DNA of 64,000 nucleotides from Allantophomopsis cytisporea (GCA_024752435.1 CP103031.1:558001-622000); one strand, 5' to 3'. Numbered from the stretch's first letter, positions 50,104 through 62,484 are shown. Made by a program: numbers and translations. The notes: generated by a model not told the origin, from the sequence alone.

Positions 50104-52281
50104 ATGAACTGCGGCAGTCAAGATGACTCGCCGCCTTACATCACATCCTATCGTAACGGCCCGTACAGCTCCTCAATAGCTTCATCGGCCTCATCTTCGT
50201 CGGCATCAGTTTGGTCTGATGCTGCATCGCAATCCTCCGATGATTCGTCAGTTACCGGTTCCGATCAAGGGTCGCAATCATCCTGCACGTCTCAAGCGAG
50301 CATTATCACAACACAATGGCCAAAGGTCATCCCTGCAAGTCTGGCTCCCGAGCAGAGACAGAACCCAAGAAGGACAAACGTCGGTGCGATCGCAACCGGT
50401 GTGTGCCCACCCGCCTTGATTCGTCAGAGCGATCGCAAAGTGAACTTTGTTGACAGCCTCGTCGGTAAGCCTTACCACCCCAAACACCATAACCTCCCCT
50501 TATTATAGTTACTCAATGTCCCCCCCCTTTCAGATTCTTCCACACAGATTGTGGAAGCCATTTGGCCCCTGTCCTCGGGCTCTTGCCGCGCTGCATTGGG
50601 TTCCAAGGGTGTCCTCCCACTTCGCACCTTCATCCAAGAAACCCTTCGAAGATCCCGAACGAGCTACTCGACATTGCAGGTAGCACTTTACTACCTGCTT
50701 CTGATTAAGCCACATGTGCCAAAGCGGGACTTCACCATGGAGCAACTCGAAGATGTACACTCTACTCGAGCCCTGCAGTGTGGCCGACGCATGTTCCTCT
50801 CGGCGCTCATTTTGGCGTCCAAGTACCTGCAGGATAGAAATTACTCCGCACGCGCGTGGAGTAAGATCTCGGGGTTGAACACATTGGAGATCAACCAGAA
50901 CGAGATGGCCTTCCTCCTAGCGGTGAACTGGAACCTTCACATCACTGAAGCTGTTTACCAAAAATGGAACGACATTGTTCTCAAGTACACTCCAACTCAA
51001 CCTCCGTCCCCAGGTTCTGGATCCCTACGTCACAACACCGAGAAGGCTACATGGAAGGCTATCATTCTCAAGCTCGAGCCTGAGCTTGATAACTTGGATG
51101 ACATCATGGCCTCGACTTATCCCAAGACATCGTTGCAGAGCATCCCAATGCCATCGCCATTACCTTATGTCGAGTCCAGCTACAACTTTGGTGGTTCCAG
51201 CTCTGGAGAATGCACTCCGACGCCGAACCATGCGACGACTCCTCATTTCATGGAACCTGCCCCGGCTCCAACGCATGTCCAGAATAAGCCAGCTCCAGCG
51301 CTTGGCCTCCTCCCAACCCCAAGACTCACCCCACAAAGCTCTGGTTTCAGCACTCCTGCAGTGAGTGCTGCCCCATACTGCCTGTCTAAGTCCTCGGCTA
51401 TGGGATACGCCATGGCTCAAGCATCTGGTGTCTGCTCCCTCTCCAGCTTGGAGAAATGGCACCAGCCAACCTCCTCACCTTCAAACTTCAACATCCCTCG
51501 ACGATCATCCTTGGCGACCTCGGTATCATCGGCGTCATCGCCCGATTCCATGGTTTCCGATCACTCGTCGAGATCTTCGCGATCTTCTTCCATCTCGTCG
51601 GCGTCGTCCCTGATGAGCGCGCCATTCTCGTCCAAGCTGGATGTGCAGGCGCGCTGTCGGTACGCGAAGCTGTGCTCCGAGAAGAGCGTGAAGCCCACCA
51701 TTACTTCGGTCTGTGAAGGTGAAGAGATTACACCAACATCATCCCCAGAGTCTTACACTGGCCCCGTGGGGAAGGATATGCTCGAGCTGAGCCTCGAGAC
51801 GCCAGTCTCTGCGCAAGCTTACTCAAATAACTATTTCAATTCCCGCGACTCGATCAACGACGCTGCTCGAGCTCTCCAGGAATTACATAACTGCCCTCGC
51901 TCCGAGCAGCAGCAGTACCAACCCACAGCTACCCACCACCGGATCGGCTCTAAGCGTACCCGTCCCAGCTCTATCGATCTCGATAACCAGTCTCTTCAAG
52001 GAAATGTTAGACATATGTTGATGAACCCAACGGCCACATCTTCAAGTCAGACTAGCTGGACCGACGCTATGTTCGCCAACAGAGGTGCTTCTTCCCAATC
52101 GATGGCATCATCATTTGGACGAGAACACCATCACCGTGGTACCCCCGGTCGCAAGCGCGTTTGCTGTTCCACTGAGGAATTGCGACACTGCTCTGCTTCC
52201 GAATCGGAAGACATCAACTCGCACCTGAATGCATTTGTGCGCGTTGGTCGTCCCGGCATGTGGGAAGGTATCCTCAACTGA
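50104..52281 (+). CDS. Cyclin of the Pho85/Pcl-like group
   Basis: A regulatory subunit for a Pho85-type cyclin-dependent kinase. Exon 1 is 50104-50464, the intron is 50465-50533 (with a C/T tract before the acceptor) and exon 2 is 50534-52281, giving 702 residues. Residues 1-115 are Ser-rich. The cyclin box lies at about 118-235 and includes the LQVALYYLLLIK helix, the GRRMFLSALILASKYLQD core and the helix ending in LLAVNWNLHI. The long C-terminal part is Ser/Pro/Thr-rich and probably disordered. A single cyclin fold plus the FLSALILASKYL core fits Pcl/Clg1-type rather than mitotic B-type cyclins; which member is uncertain. The start ATG has A at -3 and there is no ATG in the preceding 100 bases. 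Confidence 0.88.
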
Positions 52282-55220
52282 AACGCTTCATTTCATCGCC
52301 CCCCTGCGTTGCTCATACGTCAAAGGTGTGTCTCAAAAGTGCGGCTCGATCCGAAAAAAAAGTTTCCACTGCAGGATAATTATAATTGCTTGTACTGTTT
52401 TTCTTTTGTCTTGATTATGAAGAAGAATGGTTGAAGGGGAAGTAACCCTTTTTTTTTTTGTTTTTTTTTTGCGGGAAATGATGGTGGGAAATGTCCAAAT
52501 ACCCAAACAGAACAACACAAATTTTGGGAAGGTGTCCTTTTTAAGCCTTCCTTTTTTTTCTCTTTTTAATACGGCGATGGGAAAGGCCGATAAACTCGTG
52601 GATCATGCGAGAAATTTATATACCATACTCTTGGGAACTCCTTGTCGAACCAATCCAACAAACCCTCTACTACTTACTACTACTACTACTACCTTGTTAC
52701 AATACCAAATTCATCAGAGCAAATTCAATTCCAGCTTTTCTCTCTTTTATCCTTTCTTCTCTCCTCGAAACGGAGGGAAGTCACGAATTCTACGCTTCCT
52801 CGCCCTCGCCCTCAAAGCTTTCCTCTTTCTCTTTTCTTTTGTAATTCTGGCCTAGAATCCGGGATCGAGGTTAGTGGAGGGCGTGTATAGCGATTGAATG
52901 TATTGAAAGATGTTTCAATGGCGGACAAGAGGAGTAAGTGTGGGGTGTTTAGGGGATGGAATGGTGCCCGTGGTATAGCTTCACTACAGGCTCGGCGATG
53001 GTAGGTCTACAGGGTTCTTTCTGGCATGGCTTGGCATGGCATGGCATCTTATCTGGTTCTGGTTCTGGGGCTGGGTTGGAGCTTGTTGAGCAATTGCTTG
53101 GGAATTCTTTTATTATTTATTTAGGGTTGGTGCTGTGGGGACTTGCCTTGTATGCCTTTTGTAGAGCAGACCGGTTGGCTGGTTGGTTTGGTTGGATGGG
53201 GAATATGGGGTTGATGGATGGACGGACGGATGGACGGATATGGGGTGTGCAGGTGCAGCTTTATTGCTGTGGTGTAGTTGGCGTATGTGTAGTCGTTTAT
53301 GTAGGCTGGTAGGATAATGTACCGATGGTATGTTCTTTATTTTTGTGTGTTTAGTTTGTGGTTTGGTGAGTAGTTTGAGGGTGTTTTTTGATCTGTGTCT
53401 GTGGTTTGTGTTTTGTGGGGATGATGTTTGATTTTATTCATGTTGATATTTGCTGTGTACGGGTTTGCAGCCTTGAAGGTAGAGTGGATTTGTGTATGAA
53501 GAGATTATGTATCATTAGGTACTGTTGATAATGCTCGCATCCGCTCAAGAGGATGTCAGGGGCATCTTCACGAGCAAGCAAGAGGTTGAGAATCATAGAC
53601 TTTACAGATCCATCATCTCGGGCAGAGGAGTGGGTGGACGGGAAAGACAGGAGGGTTTGTGTTATATGTGTTATATGTGCATCATATATGTATTATGTAT
53701 ATTTAGGAAATAAAATGGGTTTTACTTATGATCGCTGTTTGATAGGAAGAGTGCTAAGTCTATACTGAACCTATGCAAGAAATCGGGCTGCAAAGTGAGA
53801 AGTCAATACAGTACACCGCTACATACCGTTATGCACGTGATGTACTGTGTGCGACGTGCGATCTCTGAAGCAGAACCAAAGTCAATTTACCTCACCCAAG
53901 TGTCTATTTTACGCCGTGCTTTTGATCGATCAAATCAAGCTGTGGTAAGGGAGGTAGGCCTTGTTGGCACTCGACTTGCCTATAGAGTGTAAATCATATT
54001 AATGACTCAATGCGTATGCATGGCAACATCAGCCTGTTTGCGGATCTTCATGGCCCAATGCTCTCTGTACGAATGACTTTCTCAAGTTAATCTGGTTGTT
54101 TGTCTGTTGCTCTGCTGAATGTGTAGGTAGGGAGGGGTTCGGGCATAGCTGCGTGCTTATGCACCTACCAAACTGGCTCCATCACCGAGAGTATCGGCCG
54201 TCTCGTTCGCTGCAGCTCCTATCACAACAGCAATCAAGAGTGGACGATTTTTTTTGTCTTTGCTCTTTTCGAAATACCTTTCTAGTACAGTCTGTTAGAA
54301 ATCCATATCTGATGATAAATAAACTTATGAAGGATGCGTAAGCGATCGGAATTTATATCATGAATGCTACGCCCATCGATATGTTTCTGTAGAGCAGCAT
54401 ATACTAATCGAGATATCTATACAAGCATCTAGGAGCGACATTGACAGGTCGGCTACCATATTCTGATCTGCATCTGGACTAGCGACCGAGACTATCAGGG
54501 AAACAATAAGCATAATATATTCCTCTGAAATATATACAGGGGTTTCTTTCCAAGACCTAGCCATCCGTATTCTCCACGTGCCTTCGGTAGTCAGGGCAGC
54601 CGAGGAATACGATAAGTAGGAATAGTGCGATTAAGTTTCAAAATAACCAAGACCTCATTGGGAGGAAACATCTGACAAAGCACTGACGAACCAAGGAACT
54701 AAAGGTGGTTTTTATGCAATCGACAAGGAAGCCGGCAACATCTCAAGAAGATGCTTGAATACATCGACAGTACCTGCTTTGTGCGTGCTTCAACGGTTGG
54801 CCAATGACGAACTTGGCGGCTGTTAATTGCCTTCTGATATATCTCCCGCGCATCCGTTGAACACGGCCCCTAGTTGTCTTCGCACGGATTCCTACCTCAA
54901 TCCCATTAACCCCTCGCCGAGAACCCTGTTCCGGATGCCGTCGATGATGGAATCTGCATCTGGCGATGAATCCTAACCTCTGCATGCCTGTTTCTTACCT
55001 ACCTTCCGCCCCATACGTTAGCTTGAGGTCTATACTGCGGATAAAGGTAAGCATAATCTAAGATGCTTAGATCTTGGAGCTCGAGCACATGTTTGTGCGT
55101 TGATATGGGATTGTGACATGGGACTGGGAAGTATATAAGAAGCTCTCTGCTTCCGTCATAGTCAGGTAGGACAGACATTTCTTTAGCCTCTACACCAAAT
55201 CTTTCACATCTGGTTTTTAC
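52282..55220. other. Spacer between cyclin and the lectin-hydrolase gene
   Basis: T-rich 3' region of the cyclin gene (poly-T at 52,449-52,470), then GGCAT and TGGAT-type short repeats (53,024-53,240). No gene is supported. A minus-strand Arg-rich frame at 54,743-54,985 sits in a GC-richer patch without known domains. A TATATAA box at 55,132-55,138 lies about 85 bases before the next ATG. Confidence 0.45.
55132..55138 (+). promoter_or_regulatory. TATA box of the lectin-hydrolase gene
   Basis: TATATAA lies 83 bases upstream of the ATG at 55,221, a sensible distance for a fungal gene with a short leader. Confidence 0.6.
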
Positions 55221-56638
55221 ATGATGAAGTACAGTGGTGTTGTCGTGTCTTCAATCGCCGCACTGGCTGTAACTGCTTCGGCTGCTACCAGCGGCGAATT
55301 CAATATTCTGAGCATAAATGTTGCTGGTCTTCCGTCTATCTTGAACGACAATGACGTGCCAGGAGACAAAGCGACCAATGCCGGCACTATCGGTAGTAAG
55401 TTCGCAGAGTATGGTTATGATATGATCCATGTTCAAGAGGTACGTCGAGATGTATACTGTGGTAAAGAAATGGATATTGATCGTTCTAGGACTTCAATTA
55501 TCATTCCTATATCTATGCTACGGACGATCATCCTTACCGAACAGCTACATCTGGCGGAGCAGGAATTGGATCTGGTCTCAACTCTTTGTCTAATTTCGAT
55601 TGGATTGATTTCACACGTGTGAAGTGGGATACTTGCTCAGATGCTTCAGGAGATGATTGTTTGACCCCTAAGGGCTTCACTCTGTTGCGGGCAATTATCG
55701 ACGATGGTGTTTACATCGATTTCTACAATCTTCACGCCGATGCTGGGTTCGTAGGATCCTCTCTTTGGATCAACTGAAACTGATATAGGGACAGAACAGA
55801 CGATGGCGATGAGACTGCCCGCACTGCAAACATCCAACAAGTTGCTGACTATATAGACACTTGGTCCATCGGGAATGCAGTCTTGGTTTTTGGCGACACC
55901 AACAGCCGCTACACTCGCACTGCCGATAACATCGCTGTACTCCAAACGCAGAACAATCTCACTGATGCATGGGTTGAGCTGGAAGATGGCGATGTTGATC
56001 CCACAGTGGAGACCATCTGCGATAACCCTTCACTCGTCAACGACTGCGAGACAGTTGACAAAGTGTTTTACCGCGGCTCGTCCATCCTCGACCTAACAGC
56101 GACCTACTTCAACTACGAGTCCACGAAATTCCTTCAATCCAATGGTAGCATTCTCACAGATCACAATCCCATTACAATTAACCTCACCTGGTCGCTGAGC
56201 GACTCTCTCCGCCAGTCCGATTACTGGGGCGGACCACATGGGACATGGTTCACCGACCTCACCACCCTCGCCGACGTATCCTCGCCCATCGTCAACACGC
56301 TCACCTTCGCCGGAGCCGATCGCCTCGACTCTGTAGCCCTCACGCTCTCGGACGGAACATCCTTCAGCCACGGGGGAACCGGAGGCACTGCGGCGTCACT
56401 GACGCTCGCCTCTGGCGAATACTGGACCGAGGCTGAGTTGTGTGAGGGTACATATAATAATGAGACAAGAAACTTCTATATCTTGGCTACTACCAATTTG
56501 GGTAATACGTTGGAGGTTGGCACGTCGACTAGCGATTGCTCTACTTTCACGGCCCCTGATGGTTGGGGAATCGTAGGATTCCTTGGCCAGGATGGTGATG
56601 AGATAGACCAGTTGGCTTTTATATATGCGCCGCAATAG
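55221..56638 (+). CDS. Secreted endonuclease/exonuclease/phosphatase-fold protein with C-terminal jacalin-like lectin domain
   Basis: A predicted extracellular hydrolase of the DNase I/sphingomyelinase/inositol-phosphatase superfamily fused to a sugar-binding module. Exons are 55221-55439, 55490-55746 and 55789-56638, giving 441 residues. A signal peptide covers about residues 1-21 (Ala-x-Ala end). The fold's metal and catalytic residues are visible: N33 in SINVAGLP, E73 in HVQE, H155 in NLHADAG, GDTN at 194-197 and the final DH pair at 284-285 (TDHNPI). Residues ~305-441 form a jacalin-like beta-prism with the GGPHG start and a GQDGDEIDQLAF end. Its substrate (nucleic acid, phospholipid or phosphosugar) is unknown. 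Intron 2 is only 42 nt and has a weak GTTCGT donor, so that junction is the least certain; it restores the frame exactly. It is convergent with the GMC gene. Confidence 0.86.
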
Positions 56639-57484
56639 TGGGTTCGTGTGGATACACTCTTCTTACAGAGGTTTGTGTTTGATATGGGATTTCTTGTACA
56701 TAATTTGGTAATATCCATACTGGGTTTCACATTTCAAGAGCCCATCGAGATGTGCCTCGTGTAGTTCAGGGTGACCTCGAGTGTAAAGAAGTAGCAACTC
56801 CGGTTGATTGTCAACATTACAGACAATGATAACGACAGCGAAAACAATGACAACAGCCTGGCCAAATGCGATCGCTTCTGCATGTGCTCATTGGTTGTAA
56901 ATGCGGATTCAAGAGAGCTAGACGGGCTTTTTTGCGTCCTGATTATCCAAGGTTCGAGACCTATTGTTCTACTTTATCAAGATTACTATATAACTATGGA
57001 TCGCTGTTGTAACAGAGTTGTGATGGTCAAGAATCACATATTCTTTCGGATATTATTTTACCTGGTGGGTTAGATGGAAGATGTGTGACAGATGCATGTA
57101 TATAACCTGCGCAGCATGTTTACATATTGAAGTGGATAGGTTAGACACAAGGCGTCCCCCAGCAGCGACGTAGAATTGTGTATTGTCAAGAGCGCAAGAA
57201 CGGTACATTGATGAGCGTAATATATGACTCAAACAGACTATCTTTCAATAATAACAGTCTTTTTTCATGATGAAGGTGTGTGCAGTGCTTGAAGCTTCTC
57301 TATCTTGTTACCTGTTTATATCACTACCTTAACCAGCAAGAGAGCAAAAGGCTTCTTTATGCCTCATGGAGCCCCTAAAAGGTTATCTACAGAAATAGAG
57401 CTAGGGATCCAAGAGCAAGGAGCGCACAATAGAACCATCCAACTTGTCCAGCATACAGATACCAAGGAAAACAATCAAGAAGTC
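56639..57484. other. Convergent 3' spacer
   Basis: 846 bases holding the 3' ends of the lectin-hydrolase and the GMC oxidoreductase. Only short frames are present and no RNA gene was found. Confidence 0.5.
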
Positions 57485-59359
57485 CTAATGACTATACCAT
57501 ATGATATCCTTTGCAATCTTGCTTGCAAGCGCATAGACAGTAGCCTGTGGATGTCCCGGCGGGAGGAGCGGGAAAGCACTTGCATCCACAACTCTCAATC
57601 CGTTAACGCCAAATACTCTCCCCTTAGTATCCACAACGGCGTCTTCATCTCCCTTCTTCCCCATCCGACACGTACAGCTAGGATGATAGACCGGCCCCAC
57701 CGTCTGCCTCAAGAACTGCACGATCTCTTCATCGGTGGTAACATTCCCGTTGTAGCCAATCAAGATCTCGTCGCCAGTAACCAGCTCGGGGTTGATAGCC
57801 CGTAGCGCAGCCCAGATCTCTTGAAGGCGTTTGAAGCCCGCAATAGCCACCTCCACGTCAGCGGGGTGCGTGAGCCAGTTGGGGTTCACAAGCGCAAGAT
57901 CAGATGCGGAGCTCGAGGCGATGGTTACGTTGCCACGGGACAGCGGCGAGGCAAGCGCAAAGAGAAGGCTTATGTAGTTATCACTGTCAGGAGGCAAGCC
58001 GAAGAACGAATCAATGGAGAGGTATTCGAGTTCCGGCCAGTCTGGCCCAAAGACCTGAAGCGCCTCTTGCGTGGCAAGACTTAGGTTCGAACGGTAAGGC
58101 TCCGGGATCTTTTCCCAGCTGATGAGTCCGGCTGCCGCCGTGTACATGCCCGATTGGTTGAGCAGGTATTCTTGCACTTGCTCGGCAGCGAAGATGGGGT
58201 CTGAGAGTTTGGAGGATGTGGTGTAGCTGACGGACGCTGCGGTGATCCAGATGCCGTGCTCCCATAAATTTTGACCTACGCCTTTGAGGGGCGCGATGAC
58301 GGGGATATCAAAGGTTGAGAGGATTGCGGGGTCCCCTATCCCGGAAAGGAGGAGGAGTTGGGGTGAGTTGACGGCGCCGGCGGAGAGGATTACTTCTTTC
58401 TTTGCTGTCAAGACGTAGTTGACTCCGGCTGTAGATACTGCGACGCCCGTCGCAGTCTTGTTACTATTGAACAAGATCTTCTCGGCAAGTGATCTAGTGT
58501 ATATCTGGATGTCCGTGTTACAAATAGCTTCGTTCAAGAAAGCTGTCTGAGAGCTTGACCGCTCTTCAGTTTTGGGGTCGGCTGACTGTGTACACCAGGC
58601 GCCCCCGATTAATTTCCCGCCATTGAAGCCATCGTTGGGGGGCATGCCAACTGCCGTGAGTGCTTTTTGTACCCAAGTTTGAGCCGCAGCCGCGTAATTT
58701 GGATATGAGACCTGGAGGGGCCCGTGATCGAAGACGGTAGCATCATATTCTAACGACGAATTATCGTTCCTTTTCGTGAAGTCTGGCGGCGTGAAAGTGG
58801 TAGTATCCTTAAAGTGTTCGAGGAAGTTGTCAAAGGTATATGCATCATCACCGACGGCATCCGCCCACGACTGGTACGAGTCCATTGTCCCTCTTCTACA
58901 GATTAGCATGACAATTCAAACGACTCAAGAGCAAACCAACCTCTGATAGACCATAATATTCCTCGCCGAGCTTCCCCCTAAAGTCTTACCCCTAGGATAA
59001 ACGATTTCCCTGCCAAGTGCACCAGCCTGAGGGGTAGTAAAGTACCCCCAGTCTACCAACGGCGAACCATTAAAAACGTTTTCACCAGCCAAACCTGGAA
59101 CGACGCTTAGGTTCGAGTTATCGATCTGATAGAAGCCACCCGCCTCGACAACGGCGACAGAGACACCCGTCGCAGCCAGACGAGAAGCAACGACATTGCC
59201 CGCTGTGCCCCCACCGATGATCACATAATCATAGGAGGCATTACCTGGAATGGGGAATGCGGAGCTGGGGAGCTTTGGGTTGTCTGGACAGGCAATACCA
59301 GGCTGAGAGACTCCGAGACGCACGAAACCAGCCACGAGAATGGAGATGGAGAATTTCAT
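57485..59359 (-). CDS. Secreted GMC oxidoreductase (glucose oxidase/aryl-alcohol oxidase/choline dehydrogenase family)
   Basis: A FAD enzyme that oxidises an alcohol or sugar, usually producing H2O2 outside the cell. Exon 1 is 59359-58941, the intron is 58940-58896 and exon 2 is 58895-57485, giving 609 residues, typical for the family. A signal peptide covers about residues 1-19. The Rossmann motif IIGGGTAGNVVASRLA is near residues 47-62 and the LEAG-type acidic end reads VVEAGG. GMC signature 1 (RGKTLGGSSARN) and signature 2 (AGAVNSPQLLLLSGIG) are intact. The catalytic pair is the His of GPVYHPSCTCRMG and the His of PPGHPQATVY. The substrate cannot be assigned: the sequence does not clearly match glucose oxidase. 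A likely 5' UTR intron ends one base before the ATG. Confidence 0.93.
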
Positions 59360-60085
59360 ACTGAAAGGAGAAGATTTCTTGGTTTCTTACCGGGCATTGC
59401 AACTTACCTTGGACATTGTCTCCCTTATGATCTCCTCCTCGGAGCTCGGTGAAAATTGGTAATTATTCAGATATTGATGGTCACACGCTTTTGTCTGGTG
59501 AATGATTACTACTGTATCACGTTCCCATGAAGCTTTTGTGAAAACATAGCTGAGCTGCATCAGTTGTGCTACCACCTAGCACTTGCAAACATATGAAGCT
59601 GGTGATAAATGGGTTAGCAAATGTTCTGATGCCCTTGTCAGACATGGTAGCTCCATAAAATAGGGTGTGGGGATCTTGCATTTTGCCGTTCGGATCATGA
59701 TGGGTTCACATTCGTATTGCTTGCGACCTATCAGAATTCGGTAAAATTGTGACTAAATTGTGACCAAATTGTGATGATAGAGAGTCAATGTCGCATTCAA
59801 GCTGACGCTGAATAAGCCATGACATTGCATGAGCTGATTTACTTGACGGACGCAGCAACTTCATGAATTACCTGAATAAGCTTCACAAAACCGGGCGAAT
59901 CTGCAGTAAACCCCGAGGTTGAGTAGAACCGATAGGTGCTGATATCAAGACAGGAAAACAGAAGATGCAAGATGGTAGATTAAATGGTAGCTCTACAGTT
60001 CCAGCCCGGCACTATAAAAAAAAAGGTATTAAAAGCCGTAAAGTACTCGCTATGCTACATCATCTGAGTCGTACGAACAAATCCT
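59360..60085. promoter_or_regulatory. GMC promoter and ERG9 3' region
   Basis: Both flanking genes are on the minus strand. A 47-nt candidate 5' UTR intron (59,361-59,407) directly precedes the GMC start. CAAATTGTGA-like repeats occur near 59,745-59,775. The ERG9 3' UTR lies below 60,086. Confidence 0.45.
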
Positions 60086-61685
60086 CTACAGCTCAGCATG
60101 AACATCATACTGCTGTATAACTTTTTCAGCAGCTTCACCAGTTTTTGGGAAGAGGTTTCCATTTCGGAGCTCCTTGAACGCAATATCAAACCGGGCACCA
60201 GCGAGGTATGCGATTCCAATCTGTCGTTGTAAGTATGTAACAGACACGTGGGACAGAAGCAGAACTTACCATGATCACGGAAATAACAGTCAAGGTGCCA
60301 ACAACAGCAACAAACATCATTATCAGGTCCTTTTTTGCCTCGGCATCCATTGCAGCCTTCTGAGGATCAGCTGGACCAGGCTTGGACTCTCCGATAGCCT
60401 TTGCTGCCAAGACCTTAGGGTCTTGGCTTGGATAGATAGACTCGATGAATTGCTCAATCTATCAAAGTCAGCAAAAGTGCGCGAGCAAAAACGGACTACA
60501 GCACATACCTTGCCACACGCAATACTGATATCCATGTAGTTAGGGTCCTTTGGCGTGTTTTTCTTATGAATTCTGCGGGCATATCTCTTGAATGTATCAC
60601 AGACGACTCTAAGGTTCTGCGTAGACTCAATCATAAGCTGACAGGCATCTCCCTTTGTGATCTTGATGTTCTTTTCGAAGACCAGAGGGTTGCGGAAGAC
60701 CAGCTCCAGAGTCGCAATGGCCATGGTCTGAGGAATAGCGCAGAAGTTGAAGACGCTCTGATCTTTGAGACCTGCAAGATAGAATAGACAGTCCTCGGCG
60801 TGTCTCAAGGAGTTGAGCACCATTTCGGAACTGCACGCAAGCGCCTTGTCGATATTCTTTGGGTCGAAGAGCTCATCGAACTCGGTGACATGCTTGGACC
60901 AGATTTCTCTTGGCCAGAAGCGTCGCTTGTCGTCGTAGTCCTCGCGAATATCTCGAATGATGTTTGTCTTCTGCAAAAACTGGCCCATGGACTCCTGTAA
61001 CTCTGGGCGCTGGAGCAACGCTGGATTGGCCAAACCACTCTCCACGAACAGTCCTGTTAAACCCTCTCCAACCAAGCCGGCAACGTAGTGGCAGTATAAC
61101 TCATAGTCCTTGACAGTGTTGACACCAACCAGGTTGTGCTCGGCGTTGTTGGCATAGTCGGCCATACCATTTCCCATCTTCACAGTAATATCCTTAATGA
61201 TGGCCTTGTATGCCGGCTTGATCTTCTTGAACTCGATAATGATCTGATCGAACTGGACCAAAAGATGGCGGTCCTTCTCATTTGGTCCGTTTCCATCAAA
61301 TGTCCAGCCATCCTGCTCAAGGTAGTCTTGGAAATTTCGCAGCATAGGCTCCTTCGTTTCCAACGGTATGGTCATATCATCCTCCACTGTATCGAGACCG
61401 CGCAGAATCAGGTAGAAGAGGGCGACAGGGACGAGTAGCTCTGGGGTCAGCTCCTGAATGACCATGCTAAAGCTGCGGCTCGTCTTCTCGAGAAGAGTAA
61501 AGCATGTTTTCAATTCTGGACTTTCGGTCTTAGGATCGCGAGTGTGGACCGGGTCGTGCCAAAGCTTCCTAAACCCTATGTCAGATTGCAGACGAGCGCA
61601 TGCAAGGGCCTAATTACCATTGTAGAATTGATCTGAGCTGATTGGGATGAACCGCAAAATATAAGGCCTTAGTAACGATGCCCAT
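60086..61685 (-). CDS. ERG9: Squalene synthase (farnesyl-diphosphate farnesyltransferase)
   Basis: It joins two farnesyl diphosphates to squalene via presqualene diphosphate, using NADPH, the first committed step to ergosterol, at the ER membrane. Exons are 61685-61618, 61568-60509, 60458-60270 and 60220-60086, giving 483 residues, a normal length. Both Asp-rich motifs are intact: DTVED at 82-86 and DIREDYDD at 229-236. The conserved segments ending in the YCHYVAGLVGEGL helix (about 181-193) and the FCAIPQTMAIATL region are also present. The C-terminus has a hydrophobic anchor (about 420-445) interrupted by intron 3. It starts at an ATG matching the conserved fungal N-terminus. A purine-rich GA/GAGAA tract lies about 48 bases upstream in the leader. 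Divergent from the transporter across 1.5 kb. Confidence 0.97.
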
Positions 61686-61732
61686 GATGAAGGAGGGTAG
61701 TGCGTAGGATGGTGGAATTGGGTGGGAGCAGC

Positions 61733-61777
61733 TCTCTCTCTCTCTCTCTTCTCTTCTCTTCTCTTCTCTTCTCTAGG
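61733..61777. repeat. CT and CTCTT microsatellite in ERG9 leader
   Basis: A CT run of about ten units followed by four or five TCTTC units. On the ERG9 coding strand it is a pure purine tract. Confidence 0.95.
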
Positions 61778-62484
61778 GAGGTGAGAAAGAAATTCGATGA
61801 TGTCGAGTTTGATGCACGTAGGGTTCGGGAGAATGGGGCCGATAAGTTGATGCAGGACGACTCGGAGGTCAATTGGCGATTTGTTATGTTTGGTGCGCGT
61901 TTGTGAGATGTTTTTGGCCAGGATGGGGTCCCGACCCCGTATTTTGCGAGAAAGCTTCCACCAGTTAATGGTGCGCGGTTGAGTCGCAGGGGTATAGTTT
62001 TGGTGGTTGGTTTGTTGGTAGTGAGCTAGAACGGGTGAGAGAATTAAGGTGGGGGGGAGTTGAGCGGGAGAATCATATGTACATACCTAGGTAGTAGTAC
62101 GTACATAGATAGTATAGTAGATATTTCTTTGAGAGTTGAGAGATGAAAATCCGAAACAACAGAGCATCAAGAGCATCAAAAGCGTCAAAAACATCAAAAA
62201 CATCAGAGAGCATCAGAGAAGTCACAGCACATAGCCAGCATTGAATTGAGATGCAGCCAGCATTGAGGCGTCGGAGAATAAAGAATGATAATGACGGATC
62301 AACTGGAATGGATGATAATTATATTCTATTATTACTACGTCCTCGAGACACTAAGGCGTCGTTGAGATGAGCTGACAACCAAAATACACTCACTACGACA
62401 CTCACTCATTACGCTACTTTGGTGAACAGTACGTACTACTCAAGCAAGTATACATAATCAAATAAGAAGGATCAATTATGTATT

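Noticed and set aside
59361..59390. Alternative 30-nt intron that would extend the GMC protein N-terminally in frame
   Set aside because: It gives an in-frame join, but 30 nt is too short for a normal fungal intron and it would spoil the signal peptide.
57485..61685. Triterpene cluster of squalene synthase plus GMC oxidoreductase
   Set aside because: ERG9 has all marks of the housekeeping copy; no squalene cyclase or P450 nearby, and the GMC enzyme is secreted.
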